5,001 nt of DNA from an uncultured Clostridia bacterium (GCA_947304065.1 CAMZAI010000181.1:1-5001), one strand, 5' to 3'. Numbered from the stretch's first letter, positions 1 to 5,001 are shown. Notes: a model not told the origin generated them from the sequence alone. Made by a program: numbers and translations.

Positions 1-51
1 AAGGGTGTAGGTCGTTTGCGCGGCGCGAGGGTTCAAATCCCTCCTTCTCCG
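1..51 (+). tRNA. tRNA-Ser, 3' part (5' end outside window)
   Basis: Seen: a T-arm with stem GAGGG (27-31) and CCCTC (39-43) around the loop TTCAAAT (32-38), then the 3' acceptor strand CTTCTCC (44-50) and discriminator G51. Before it lies a long variable arm, with GTCG (11-14) able to pair with CGGC (21-24). A long variable arm plus discriminator G and an acceptor strand that would pair with GGAGAAG point to serine rather than leucine or tyrosine. The first bases are the 3' side of the anticodon loop and stem, so the anticodon itself is not visible and the isoacceptor cannot be named. CCA is not encoded. Confidence 0.9.
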
Positions 52-57
52 CTGACA
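36..57 (+). repeat. att-like copy 1: tRNA-Ser 3' end plus trailer
   Basis: These 22 bases cover the last 16 bases of the tRNA-Ser gene and the first six bases after it. They recur at 258-279 with a single mismatch (G51 against C273). A duplicated tRNA 3' end is the usual footprint of tyrosine-recombinase integration, but no integrase is visible, so the att role is inferred. Confidence 0.5.
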
Positions 58-88
58 AAAAAACCGTGGATGGATCCACGGTTTTTTT
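57..88 (+). terminator. Intrinsic terminator of the tRNA-Ser transcript
   Basis: A perfect 7-bp stem CCGTGGA (64-70) / TCCACGG (75-81) closes a TGGA loop and is followed by seven T. Seven A precede it, so the stem can extend by A-U pairs and may also work for transcripts from the other strand. It lies six bases after the tRNA discriminator, so it ends the tRNA transcript and insulates it from the hydrogenase genes. Confidence 0.93.
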
Positions 89-112
89 GTCAGGGAGAGT
101 CGAAATTTGAAA

Positions 113-127
113 GCATGCTTCGCATGC
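113..127. repeat. Small palindrome GCATGC-TTC-GCATGC
   Basis: Two copies of the self-complementary hexamer GCATGC (113-118, 122-127) are separated by TTC, so the strand can fold into a 6-bp hairpin. No T-run follows, so it is not a terminator. It belongs to the repeat-rich, gene-free stretch 91-290. Confidence 0.6.
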
Positions 128-132
128 ATCAT

Positions 133-163
133 CTTATAGAATTCCCTTCGTGAATTCTATAAG
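133..163. repeat. 12-bp perfect inverted repeat
   Basis: CTTATAGAATTC (133-144) and GAATTCTATAAG (152-163) are exact reverse complements around a 7-base loop. The stem is AT-rich and has no T-run after it, so it does not look like an intrinsic terminator. Its right arm overlaps the start of the first 42-base repeat by three bases, which suggests that palindrome and repeat belong to one small repeated element. Confidence 0.75.
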
Positions 164-202
164 CATCGCTCGCAAAAACAGCTCGCTCAATCCCTCCTTC
201 TC
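161..202 (+). repeat. 42-base direct repeat, copy A
   Basis: Forty-two bases recur 69 bases downstream at 230-271 with one substitution (G168 against A237). Each copy holds two GCTCGC or near-GCTCGC boxes around a run of five A, and ends in CAATCCCTCCTTCTC, which resembles the 3' end of the tRNA-Ser gene at 36-50. No reading frame is evident. It is probably a small dispersed genomic repeat or an integration remnant. Confidence 0.85.
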
Positions 203-229
203 ACCGGTTTAACATCTGAATTTGCTAAG

Positions 230-271
230 AAGCATCACTCGCAAAAACAGCTCGCTCAATCCCTCCTTCTC
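230..271 (+). repeat. 42-base direct repeat, copy B
   Basis: Second copy of the repeat at 161-202, identical at 41 of 42 positions. The 27 bases between the copies are unrelated to either. Only this copy continues into the CTGACA trailer seen after the intact tRNA, so it is the better match to the tRNA-derived sequence. Confidence 0.85.
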
Positions 272-279
272 CCCTGACA
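258..279 (+). repeat. att-like copy 2: duplicated tRNA-Ser 3' end
   Basis: This stretch repeats 21 of the 22 bases at 36-57, including the trailer CTGACA that follows the real tRNA. It overlaps the end of the second 42-base repeat (230-271). The rest of a tRNA is missing upstream, so it is a tail fragment and not a second tRNA gene. Confidence 0.5.
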
Positions 280-304
280 TGCTGAAGGAGACTGAGGAGA
301 CATC

Positions 305-333
305 TTGATTTTGAGGGAGCGTAGGAATATAAT
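305..333 (+). promoter_or_regulatory. Sigma-A promoter of the hydrogenase maturation genes
   Basis: A -35 box TTGATT (305-310) and a perfect -10 box TATAAT (328-333) are separated by the ideal 17 bases. Transcription should start near 340, giving a leader of about 60 bases before the regulator gene at 401. No clear operator palindrome overlaps the boxes. It is the only strong promoter seen ahead of the hyd genes, so it probably drives the whole set unless the gap before hydF holds another start. Confidence 0.75.
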
Positions 334-342
334 GCGCATATG

Positions 343-396
343 GGAGGTATCGCTCCGTGCAGTTTGAAGAACTACGTTTGAATGCGCGGGACGGAG
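343..396 (+). promoter_or_regulatory. Leader with a hairpin that can mask the ribosome binding site
   Basis: The likely Shine-Dalgarno GGAG (393-396) lies inside ACGGAG (391-396), which is complementary to CTCCGT (353-358), giving a 6-bp long-range stem. CTCC (353-356) can instead pair with the nearby GGAG (343-346) around a 6-base loop. The two pairings exclude each other, so the leader could switch between a masked and a free ribosome binding site. The stems are short and the switching is inference only. Confidence 0.35.
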
Positions 397-400
397 TCGT

Positions 401-646
401 ATGGAGAGTCGCGTTGCCGTAATTAGCATAATCGTTGAAAATGAAGAGGCCGTCGGTGCGCTTAACGAACTGCTTCACCGATTCGGGAAGTTTATCATCG
501 GGCGCATGGGTATTCCTTACAGGCAGAAAAATGTTAATATAATCTGCATTGCTATTGATGCCCCGAGCGATGAGATCAATGCACTGACCGGAGCTCTGGG
601 CAGGATAAGCGGCATTACCGCCAAGGCCAATTACTCCAAAGTCTGA
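401..646 (+). CDS. TM1266-family iron-only hydrogenase system regulator
   Basis: An 81-residue protein of the TM1266 family, small ACT/NikR-C-terminal-like ferredoxin-fold proteins that co-occur with the [FeFe]-hydrogenase maturases. Seen: an opening beta strand (RVAVISIIVEN, residues 4-14), a helix (about 15-29), the family hallmark GRMGIPY (34-40), a hydrophobic strand (NIICIAIDAP), a helix with LTGALGRISGI, and the C-terminal AKANYSKV. The length equals the family norm. The start is the ATG four bases after GGAG. There is no DNA-binding domain, so the name regulator comes from context and fold; a ligand-sensing or protein-partner role is equally possible. It heads the maturation cluster, as often seen in Clostridia and Thermotoga. 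The family assignment is firm, the function is not known. Confidence 0.9.
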   Translation: MESRVAVISIIVENEEAVGALNELLHRFGKFIIGRMGIPYRQKNVNIICIAIDAPSDEINALTGALGRISGITAKANYSKV

Positions 647-651
647 CGCTG

Positions 652-769
652 CACAGGAACTTACCTGTGTAAACGTGACGTATGAATTTAATCGAATAGT
701 TTTTCATCCCTGACGCCGAAACCAATACTTGAGGCGAAAGACAAGATGGACCGGAACTGAACTGTAATT
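652..769 (+). promoter_or_regulatory. Structured RNA region ahead of hydF, possible aptamer (unassigned)
   Basis: The 198 bases between the regulator and hydF hold no gene but several pairing elements: CACAGG (652-657) / CCTGTG (664-669); a 6-bp stem TTCATC (703-708) / GATGGA (745-750, one G-U); and inside it CGCC (714-717) / GGCG (733-736). Unpaired purine-rich stretches (GAAACCAA, AAAGACAA) flank the inner stem, as in many ligand-binding RNAs. It leads directly to a terminator-like hairpin. I compared it from memory with the common riboswitch classes (SAM, TPP, cobalamin, c-di-GMP, THF, preQ1, Moco, fluoride) and saw no match, so the class and even its being a riboswitch are open. Confidence 0.4.
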
Positions 770-771
770 AC

Positions 772-815
772 AGGACCGCTGTACCCTTTTGTCCGGGGAA
801 CAGCGGTCCTTTCTC
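772..815 (+). terminator. Terminator or attenuator hairpin before hydF
   Basis: AGGACCGCTGT (772-782) and ACAGCGGTCCT (800-810) form a perfect 11-bp stem. After one mismatch, CCC (784-786) can pair with GGG (796-798). The following bases continue T-rich (TTTCTC to 815), a weak U-tract. It lies only 19 bases before the hydF ribosome binding site. GGACCG occurs at 748-753 and again at 773-778, so the 3' arm CGGTCC (804-809) could pair with either copy. This allows an alternative fold typical of attenuators. A plain partial terminator after the regulator gene is the simpler reading. Confidence 0.65.
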
Positions 816-833
816 ATGCAATGACCAAACCTG

Positions 834-840
834 AAGGAGG
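834..840 (+). promoter_or_regulatory. hydF ribosome binding site (fixes the start at 845)
   Basis: AAGGAGG sits four bases before the ATG at 845 and is the strongest Shine-Dalgarno sequence in the window. The in-frame ATG at 821 has no such site upstream and lies just after the hairpin, so 845 is preferred. Confidence 0.85.
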
Positions 841-844
841 AAAA

Positions 845-2089
845 ATGAGTCTTAATGAAACCCCGTCCGGCGAGCGGACACATATCGGTTTTTTCGGAGC
901 GAGAAATGCGGGAAAATCAAGCCTTGTAAATGCGATAACCGGTCAGGATCTGGCTGTGGTATCAGATGTAAAGGGAACCACTACGGATCCCGTTAAGAAA
1001 GCCATGGAGCTGCTGCCGCTGGGTCCGGTTGTGATAATTGACACGCCCGGTTTCGATGATGAAGGAAAACTGGGTGACGAGCGTGTGAAGAAAACAAAAG
1101 AGATCCTGAAGACCTGCGATATTGCCATATTGGTAGTCGATGCGGGCGTGGGGCTTACGGATACGGATCGCAAACTCATGAGTATGATCAAAGAGCGCGG
1201 GATCCCCGGTCTGACGGTAATAAATAAATCTGACCTGCCCGCGGCGGAGCCCATTGGGGAATTGACTTCCGACGCTGCCGAAGGAGCAGGAGGTGTATCC
1301 GGTATCGTAAAGGTCAGCGCACTTACCGGAGATGGCGTAAACGAACTTAAGGAACGCATTGCGCGTCTGATCCCCGAAAGAGCTGAGCGAAAGCTTGCGG
1401 GAGATCTGGTCTTGCCCGGAGATCTGTGCGTTCTGGTCTGTCCGATCGATGAATCTGCGCCGAAAGGAAGACTGATATTGCCTCAGCAGCAGACTATTCG
1501 GGATCTGATGGATAACGGAGCGATCCCGGTAGTATGTCGCGATACAGAGCTGGAAGCTTTGCTCAAAAAGCCCGGGCTCGAAACTGCGCTTGTGATCACC
1601 GACAGTCAGGCGTTCAAGACGGTCAGCGCCATTGTTCCGGATGAGATACCGCTTACTTCATTTTCCATCCTTATGGCGCGATACAAAGGATTCCTGGAGA
1701 TTGCGGTAAAGGGGATCAGTGCGGTAAAGGACCTGAAGGACGGTGACAGAGTGCTGCTGGCAGAAGGCTGTACACATCACCGTCAGTGCAATGATATCGG
1801 GACCGTGAAGATTCCGCGCTGGCTCAAGGCTTATACGGGTAAGGAACTGATCATGGAGACGAGTTCCGGAAATGAATTCCCCGATGATCTGTCGCCGTAC
1901 AGTATGGTGATCCACTGCGGCGGATGCATGCTCACGGAAAATGCGGTTCTTGCCCGAATGGATCAGGCGATCGGGCAGAATGTACCGTTTACAAATTACG
2001 GGATCGCGATAGCGTTTATAACAGGGGCGCTGGAACGGAGTCTGAGACTGTTCCCCGATCTGCATGAGATGCTGCCGGGCAATCCGTAA
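845..2089 (+). CDS. hydF: [FeFe]-hydrogenase maturation GTPase HydF
   Basis: HydF is the cytoplasmic scaffold on which the diiron subcluster of the H-cluster is assembled and from which it passes to apo-HydA. The protein has 414 residues, usual for the family. The N-terminal Era/TrmE-like GTPase domain shows all G motifs: P-loop GARNAGKS (18-25), the switch I threonines KGTTTDP (43-49), DTPG (66-69), NKSD (127-130) and SAL (158-160). A middle dimerisation domain follows (about 180-270). The C-terminal cluster domain has C309-T-H311, then H357-C358-G-G-C361, matching the HydF pattern CxH...HCxxC that binds a [4Fe-4S] cluster. The start at ATG 845 follows AAGGAGG. hydE begins 39 bases later, so the two are probably cotranscribed. 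No missing residue was found. Identification is near certain. Confidence 0.97.
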   Translation: MSLNETPSGERTHIGFFGARNAGKSSLVNAITGQDLAVVSDVKGTTTDPVKKAMELLPLGPVVIIDTPGFDDEGKLGDERVKKTKEILKTCDIAILVVDAGVGLTDTDRKLMSMIKERGIPGLTVINKSDLPAAEPIGELTSDAAEGAGGVSGIVKVSALTGDGVNELKERIARLIPERAERKLAGDLVLPGDLCVLVCPIDESAPKGRLILPQQQTIRDLMDNGAIPVVCRDTELEALLKKPGLETALVITDSQAFKTVSAIVPDEIPLTSFSILMARYKGFLEIAVKGISAVKDLKDGDRVLLAEGCTHHRQCNDIGTVKIPRWLKAYTGKELIMETSSGNEFPDDLSPYSMVIHCGGCMLTENAVLARMDQAIGQNVPFTNYGIAIAFITGALERSLRLFPDLHEMLPGNP

Positions 2090-2128
2090 CCGTATGAAAC
2101 ATGGAAAACGAATGACAGAAAAAGACAG

Positions 2129-3196
2129 ATGAATAACAGAGAAAAAGAATTAATTGAAAGACTGCTGAGGGAGCGGAGCCTTTCCGAAGCGGAATACGCC
2201 GAACTGATCGAAAACAGGGACGGGGAAGCGGCCGGACGATTGGCGGAGCATGCAGTCGAAACACGCAAGGCCGTTTTCGGGGATGCTGTCTACACGCGGG
2301 GATTGATCGAGATCAGCAGCATTTGCAAAAACAATTGTCTTTACTGCGGGATCCGAAGAGATAACAGGAATGCGGAGCGATACCGGCTGACGAAGGAAGA
2401 TATCCTTTCGTGCGCGGACGAAGGATACGGATTGGGTTTCAGGACTTATGTGCTTCAGGGCGGTGAGGATGCGTTCTTTTCCGATGAGGTGCTTGGCGAT
2501 ATTGTATCCGAAATAAAAAGAAAACATCCCGATTGCGCCGTGACGTTGTCGATGGGCGAACGGAGCAGAGAGTCTTATCAGGCCCTGTATGACGCGGGCG
2601 CAGACAGATATCTGCTGAGGCACGAAACCGCCGCTCCGGAGCATTATGCGAAGCTTCATCCGAAGGAAATGTCATTTGAAAACAGAATGCAGTGCCTGCA
2701 GGACCTGAAGGAGATCGGATATCAGGTGGGATGCGGGTTTATGGTAGGATCGCCGTTCCAGACGGCCGATACTTTGGCTAAGGATCTGAAATTCATTGAA
2801 ACCTTCAGACCGGCCATGTGCGGTATCGGACCGTTCATACCGCATCACGATACTCCGTTTAGGGAAGAAAGGGCAGGAACTGCTGAACTCACATTGTTCC
2901 TGCTGTCGGTGATCCGTCTGATATTGCCGGAAGTGTTGCTTCCCGCCACTACGGCACTCGGGACCATTGATCCGAAAGGACGTGAGAAGGGCATACTTGC
3001 GGGAGCAAATGTAGTTATGCCGAATCTGTCGCCTGTGAGGGTTCGCAGGAAATATGAACTTTATGACAATAAGATATGTACCGGCGAGGAGTCGGCAGAG
3101 TGCCGCGGATGTCTGGAAGCAAGGATGAAGTCGGTGGGATACCGGCTGGTTATTGACAGAGGCGATGCGCCGGGATTCGAAAGAAACGATCAATGA
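2129..3196 (+). CDS. hydE: [FeFe]-hydrogenase maturation radical SAM enzyme HydE
   Basis: HydE is a radical SAM enzyme that acts on the HydG-made Fe(CO)2(CN)-cysteine complex during synthesis of the diiron subcluster with its azadithiolate bridge. The protein has 355 residues, close to the T. maritima enzyme. Seen: the radical SAM motif C66-X3-C70-X2-C73 with the aromatic residue Y72 before the last cysteine, as is usual; QGGED (110-114), the SAM amino-group motif; RHETA (164-168) followed by HYAKLHP; and a C-terminal C317-X7-C325-X2-C328. The last motif has the spacing of the accessory cluster site seen in T. maritima HydE, which many homologues lack. The ATG at 2129 has only a weak purine-rich site (AAAAAGACAG) before it, with no better in-frame start. 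Translation may depend partly on coupling with hydF, 39 bases upstream. hydG follows after 28 bases. Confidence 0.97.
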   Translation: MNNREKELIERLLRERSLSEAEYAELIENRDGEAAGRLAEHAVETRKAVFGDAVYTRGLIEISSICKNNCLYCGIRRDNRNAERYRLTKEDILSCADEGYGLGFRTYVLQGGEDAFFSDEVLGDIVSEIKRKHPDCAVTLSMGERSRESYQALYDAGADRYLLRHETAAPEHYAKLHPKEMSFENRMQCLQDLKEIGYQVGCGFMVGSPFQTADTLAKDLKFIETFRPAMCGIGPFIPHHDTPFREERAGTAELTLFLLSVIRLILPEVLLPATTALGTIDPKGREKGILAGANVVMPNLSPVRVRRKYELYDNKICTGEESAECRGCLEARMKSVGYRLVIDRGDAPGFERNDQ

Positions 3197-3208
3197 ATAA
3201 ACATAAAA

Positions 3209-3214
3209 AAGGAG
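3209..3214 (+). promoter_or_regulatory. hydG ribosome binding site
   Basis: AAGGAG lies 10 bases before the ATG at 3225, in the 28-base gap after hydE. It supports this start and independent translation of hydG within a shared transcript. Confidence 0.8.
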
Positions 3215-3224
3215 AGTAAAAACC

Positions 3225-4673
3225 ATGGCAAAATATGATCCCAGATCTTTGAAAGCAGAGGAATTCATCAATGATGAGGAAATCCGCGAAACATTAAAGT
3301 ACGCGGAGGAAAACAAGAACAATGTCGAACTGATCGACAGGATACTGGAGAAAGCCAGACCCGTGAAAAACGGAAACGGATGTACCTGCGCCGGTCTGAC
3401 ACACAGGGAAGCATCTGTATTGCTTGCATGCGAGATTCCCGAAAAGATACAGAAAATGTATGAGATCGCAGAGGAGATAAAGCTTGCGTTTTACGGCAAC
3501 CGTATAGTGCTTTTCGCACCGCTTTACCTGTCCAACTATTGTGTGAACGGATGTCTTTATTGTCCGTATCATTTAAAGAATAAGCATATCGCGCGCAAGA
3601 AACTGACACAGGAAGAAGTAAAGGCAGAGGTTATCGCGCTTCAGGATATGGGACATAAGCGACTGGCTATCGAGGCGGGAGAAGATCCGGTAAACAATCC
3701 GATAGAGTATATCCTTGACTGCATCAAGACTATTTACAGCGTTCATCATAAGAACGGCGATATCAGGCGCGTAAATGTAAATATTGCTGCTACCACTGTG
3801 GAGAATTACAGGAAACTCAAGGAAGCCGGCATAGGAACCTATATCCTTTTCCAGGAGACATATCATAAAGAGAGCTACCTGAAGCTTCATCCCACCGGAC
3901 CGAAGCATGATTATGACTATCATACCGAGGCAATGGACCGCGCGATGGAGGGCGGCATCGATGATGTCGGGCTGGGCGTATTGTTTGGCCTGGAATTATA
4001 CAAATACGAATTTGCGGGACTTATCATGCATGCTGAGCATCTGGAGGCGGTTCACGGCGTAGGTCCTCATACTATCAGCGTTCCCAGGGTCAAGAAGGCT
4101 GACGATATCGATCCCGATATGTTTGACAACGGTATCGATGATGAGACCTTCACAAAGATCGCTGCCTGTATCAGACTGGCAGTTCCTTACACAGGAATGA
4201 TCGTCTCCACACGTGAGTCCGAGGAAGTTCGAAGGAGACTGCTGCAGGTCGGAATTTCACAGGTGAGCGGCGCGTCCCGTACATCCGTCGGCGGTTATAC
4301 GGAGACCGAAAGACCTCATGATACCGAGCAGTTTGACGTATCAGACCAGAGAACGCTCGATGAGGTTATTCACTGGCTGATGGATACGGGTCATGTTCCT
4401 TCATTCTGCACCGCATGTTACAGGGAAGGAAGAACGGGTGACCGCTTCATGAGCCTTTGCAAGAAGGGACAGATACTGAACTGCTGTCATCCGAATGCGC
4501 TCATGACTTTGGCTGAGTACCTGGAAGATTATGCATCGCCGGAGACTAAGGAGACCGGATACAGGCTGATCGAAGAGGAGCTGAAGAAGATACCCAAGGA
4601 TAAGATCAGGGAGATCGCGGCAGAGCACATCAGGGATATAAGGTCGTCGAACAGAAGAGATTTCAGGTTCTGA
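3225..4673 (+). CDS. hydG: [FeFe]-hydrogenase maturation tyrosine lyase HydG
   Basis: HydG is a ThiH-related radical SAM enzyme. It splits L-tyrosine into p-cresol and dehydroglycine and turns the latter into the CO and cyanide ligands, released as an Fe(CO)2(CN) synthon. The protein has 482 residues, slightly longer than usual (about 470). Seen: an N-terminal helical extension; the radical SAM motif C106-X3-C110-X2-C113 (NYCVNGCLYCPYH); EAGEDP soon after, the SAM-binding region; QETYHKESYLKLHPTGP from residue 210; a BATS-type domain containing SGASRTSVGGY; and the C-terminal C395-X2-C398-X22-C421, the ligand set of the second [5Fe-5S]-type cluster that separates HydG from ThiH. The protein ends in RRDFRF. 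All key cysteines are present, so an active enzyme is expected. It is the last gene of the cluster; a tyrosine T-box follows. Confidence 0.98.
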   Translation: MAKYDPRSLKAEEFINDEEIRETLKYAEENKNNVELIDRILEKARPVKNGNGCTCAGLTHREASVLLACEIPEKIQKMYEIAEEIKLAFYGNRIVLFAPLYLSNYCVNGCLYCPYHLKNKHIARKKLTQEEVKAEVIALQDMGHKRLAIEAGEDPVNNPIEYILDCIKTIYSVHHKNGDIRRVNVNIAATTVENYRKLKEAGIGTYILFQETYHKESYLKLHPTGPKHDYDYHTEAMDRAMEGGIDDVGLGVLFGLELYKYEFAGLIMHAEHLEAVHGVGPHTISVPRVKKADDIDPDMFDNGIDDETFTKIAACIRLAVPYTGMIVSTRESEEVRRRLLQVGISQVSGASRTSVGGYTETERPHDTEQFDVSDQRTLDEVIHWLMDTGHVPSFCTACYREGRTGDRFMSLCKKGQILNCCHPNALMTLAEYLEDYASPETKETGYRLIEEELKKIPKDKIREIAAEHIRDIRSSNRRDFRF

Positions 4674-4686
4674 GGCCAAAAAGCGC

Positions 4687-4715
4687 TTGCATTTTCGAAA
4701 GAGGTAAACTATAAT
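4687..4715 (+). promoter_or_regulatory. Sigma-A promoter of the T-box transcript
   Basis: TTGCAT (4687-4692) and a perfect TATAAT (4710-4715) are separated by 17 bases. Transcription should start near 4722, just before the base of T-box stem I. The -35 box begins 13 bases after the hydG stop, so this unit can be transcribed apart from the hyd genes. Confidence 0.8.
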
Positions 4716-4947
4716 AAGCGACATCAAATGATAAGGCTGAGATGGAAAAGAGTAGTCTTACGCGGTGACCTTCAGAGAGTGTCCGGACGGTGCGAGGACA
4801 TGGGAGCGGTAAGATGAATACGTTCCGGAGCTGCTTCCCGAACAGTCTGTGTTAGCAGGCAAAAGTAGGGACAGACGGGTGCGCCCGATATCGCGCTGGG
4901 TGTGTGATTGCACATCGTAAGGGATAAGTCGCGAGGCTTGTCTAAAT

Positions 4948-4977
4948 AGAGGTGGTACCACGTTAATAACGTCCTCT
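4948..4977 (+). promoter_or_regulatory. T-box antiterminator with UGGUACC bulge
   Basis: AGAGG (4948-4952) pairs with CCTCT (4973-4977). The 7-base bulge TGGTACC (4953-4959) follows, then ACGTT (4960-4964) pairs with AACGT (4968-4972) around the loop AAT. This is the canonical two-helix antiterminator, with TGGT complementary to ACCA of an uncharged tRNA. Confidence 0.93.
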
Positions 4978-5001
4978 GTCTGTTATCAGGCAGGGGACTT
5001 T
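4971..5001 (+). terminator. T-box intrinsic terminator (cut by the window end)
   Basis: GTCCTCTGTCTG (4971-4982) and CAGGCAGGGGAC (4987-4998) form a 12-bp stem with two G-U pairs and a TTAT loop. The T-run starts at 4999 and leaves the window. Its 5' arm shares bases 4971-4977 with the antiterminator, so the two folds exclude each other, as the T-box mechanism requires. Confidence 0.93.

Larger units (their letters stand above)
4722..5001 (+). promoter_or_regulatory. T-box riboswitch, specifier UAC (tyrosine); downstream gene outside window
   Basis: A T-box leader senses the charging state of its tRNA: the anticodon pairs with the specifier, and the uncharged NCCA end pairs with the bulge and stabilises the antiterminator. 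Seen: stem I from about 4735, with GGAA (4744-4747) / TTCC (4823-4826), an AGTA loop-E motif (4751-4754) and TCTTAC (4756-4761) / GTAAGA (4809-4814) around the specifier loop; AGAGAGT and GGTGC in the upper arm; the loop GAA-TAC-GTT before CCGGAGCTGC, with specifier TAC at 4819-4821; stem II GTCTGT (4845-4850) / ACAGAC (4871-4876); stem III TCGCG (4891-4895) / CGCGA (4930-4934); and the T-box at 4948-4962. The bulge base T4956 predicts discriminator A, which tRNA-Tyr has. The regulated gene is likely tyrS, or else a tyrosine biosynthesis or transport gene. Confidence 0.95.

Noticed and set aside
161..271. CRISPR array
   Set aside because: There are only two repeat copies, each 42 bases with one 27-base spacer, the repeats contain a tRNA-like tail, and no cas gene is visible.
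340..381. A 13-codon leader peptide starting at ATG 340, close to the predicted transcription start
   Set aside because: It would have no ribosome binding site, and its codons show no run of a regulatory amino acid. An open stretch of this length is expected by chance.
209..478. Minus-strand reading frame of 89 codons over the repeats and promoter
   Set aside because: It runs across the second 42-base repeat, the promoter and the start of the regulator gene, and its product has no recognisable domain.
703..753. Assignment of the pre-hydF RNA to a known riboswitch or hammerhead ribozyme (it contains CTGACG and CGAAAC)
   Set aside because: The hammerhead core would need CUGAUGA, a stem II and a third stem in the right order, which are absent. 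No common riboswitch consensus fits, so it is left unassigned.
821..844. A start for hydF at ATG 821, eight codons upstream
   Set aside because: No ribosome binding site precedes it, while AAGGAGG sits four bases before the in-frame ATG at 845. The extra residues include the codons made by the Shine-Dalgarno sequence itself.
943..1359. Minus-strand reading frame of 138 codons inside hydF
   Set aside because: It lies wholly within the GTPase domain coding region of hydF and its serine/threonine-rich translation looks like a complement shadow. The other antisense frames in hydF, hydE and hydG were rejected on the same ground.
4758..4961. Minus-strand reading frame of 67 codons downstream of hydG
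   Set aside because: It coincides with the T-box leader, whose RNA structure explains the sequence, and no family is recognisable.

Overview
The window is a complete [FeFe]-hydrogenase maturation locus, all on the plus strand, and most probably comes from an anaerobic Clostridia member (Lachnospiraceae-like). That placement is inferred from three things: a TM1266-type regulator together with hydF, hydE and hydG, a T-box leader of Firmicutes type, and near-consensus sigma-A promoters with AGGAGG-type ribosome binding sites. The species cannot be named from this sequence.

Layout. Positions 1-51 are the 3' part of a serine tRNA, followed by a strong intrinsic terminator (57-88). About 200 bases of non-coding repeats follow: two near-perfect palindromes, two copies of a 42-base direct repeat, and tails that duplicate the end of the tRNA. 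A consensus promoter (305-333) starts the hydrogenase block. The first gene (401-646) is a TM1266-family small regulator with an ACT/NikR-like fold. Next comes a 198-base gap whose RNA is predicted to be structured and ends in a terminator-like hairpin. The gap is followed by hydF (845-2089), hydE (2129-3196) and hydG (3225-4673), with gaps of only 39 and 28 bases. After hydG there is no terminator; a second consensus promoter (4687-4715) starts a T-box riboswitch (about 4722 to the window end). Its specifier reads UAC (tyrosine), and its antiterminator and terminator are both visible. The gene it controls lies beyond the window; tyrS is the likeliest.

How the genes work together. HydE and HydG are radical SAM enzymes. 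HydG cleaves tyrosine to give the CO and cyanide ligands as an Fe(CO)2(CN) synthon, HydE processes this synthon on the way to the diiron subcluster, and HydF is the GTPase scaffold that assembles the precursor and delivers it to apo-HydA. All cluster-binding motifs expected of active enzymes are intact. No hydrogenase structural gene (hydA) is in the window. Two points merit a closer look: a candidate attenuator or unknown riboswitch ahead of hydF, and a tyrosine T-box directly behind the tyrosine-consuming hydG.
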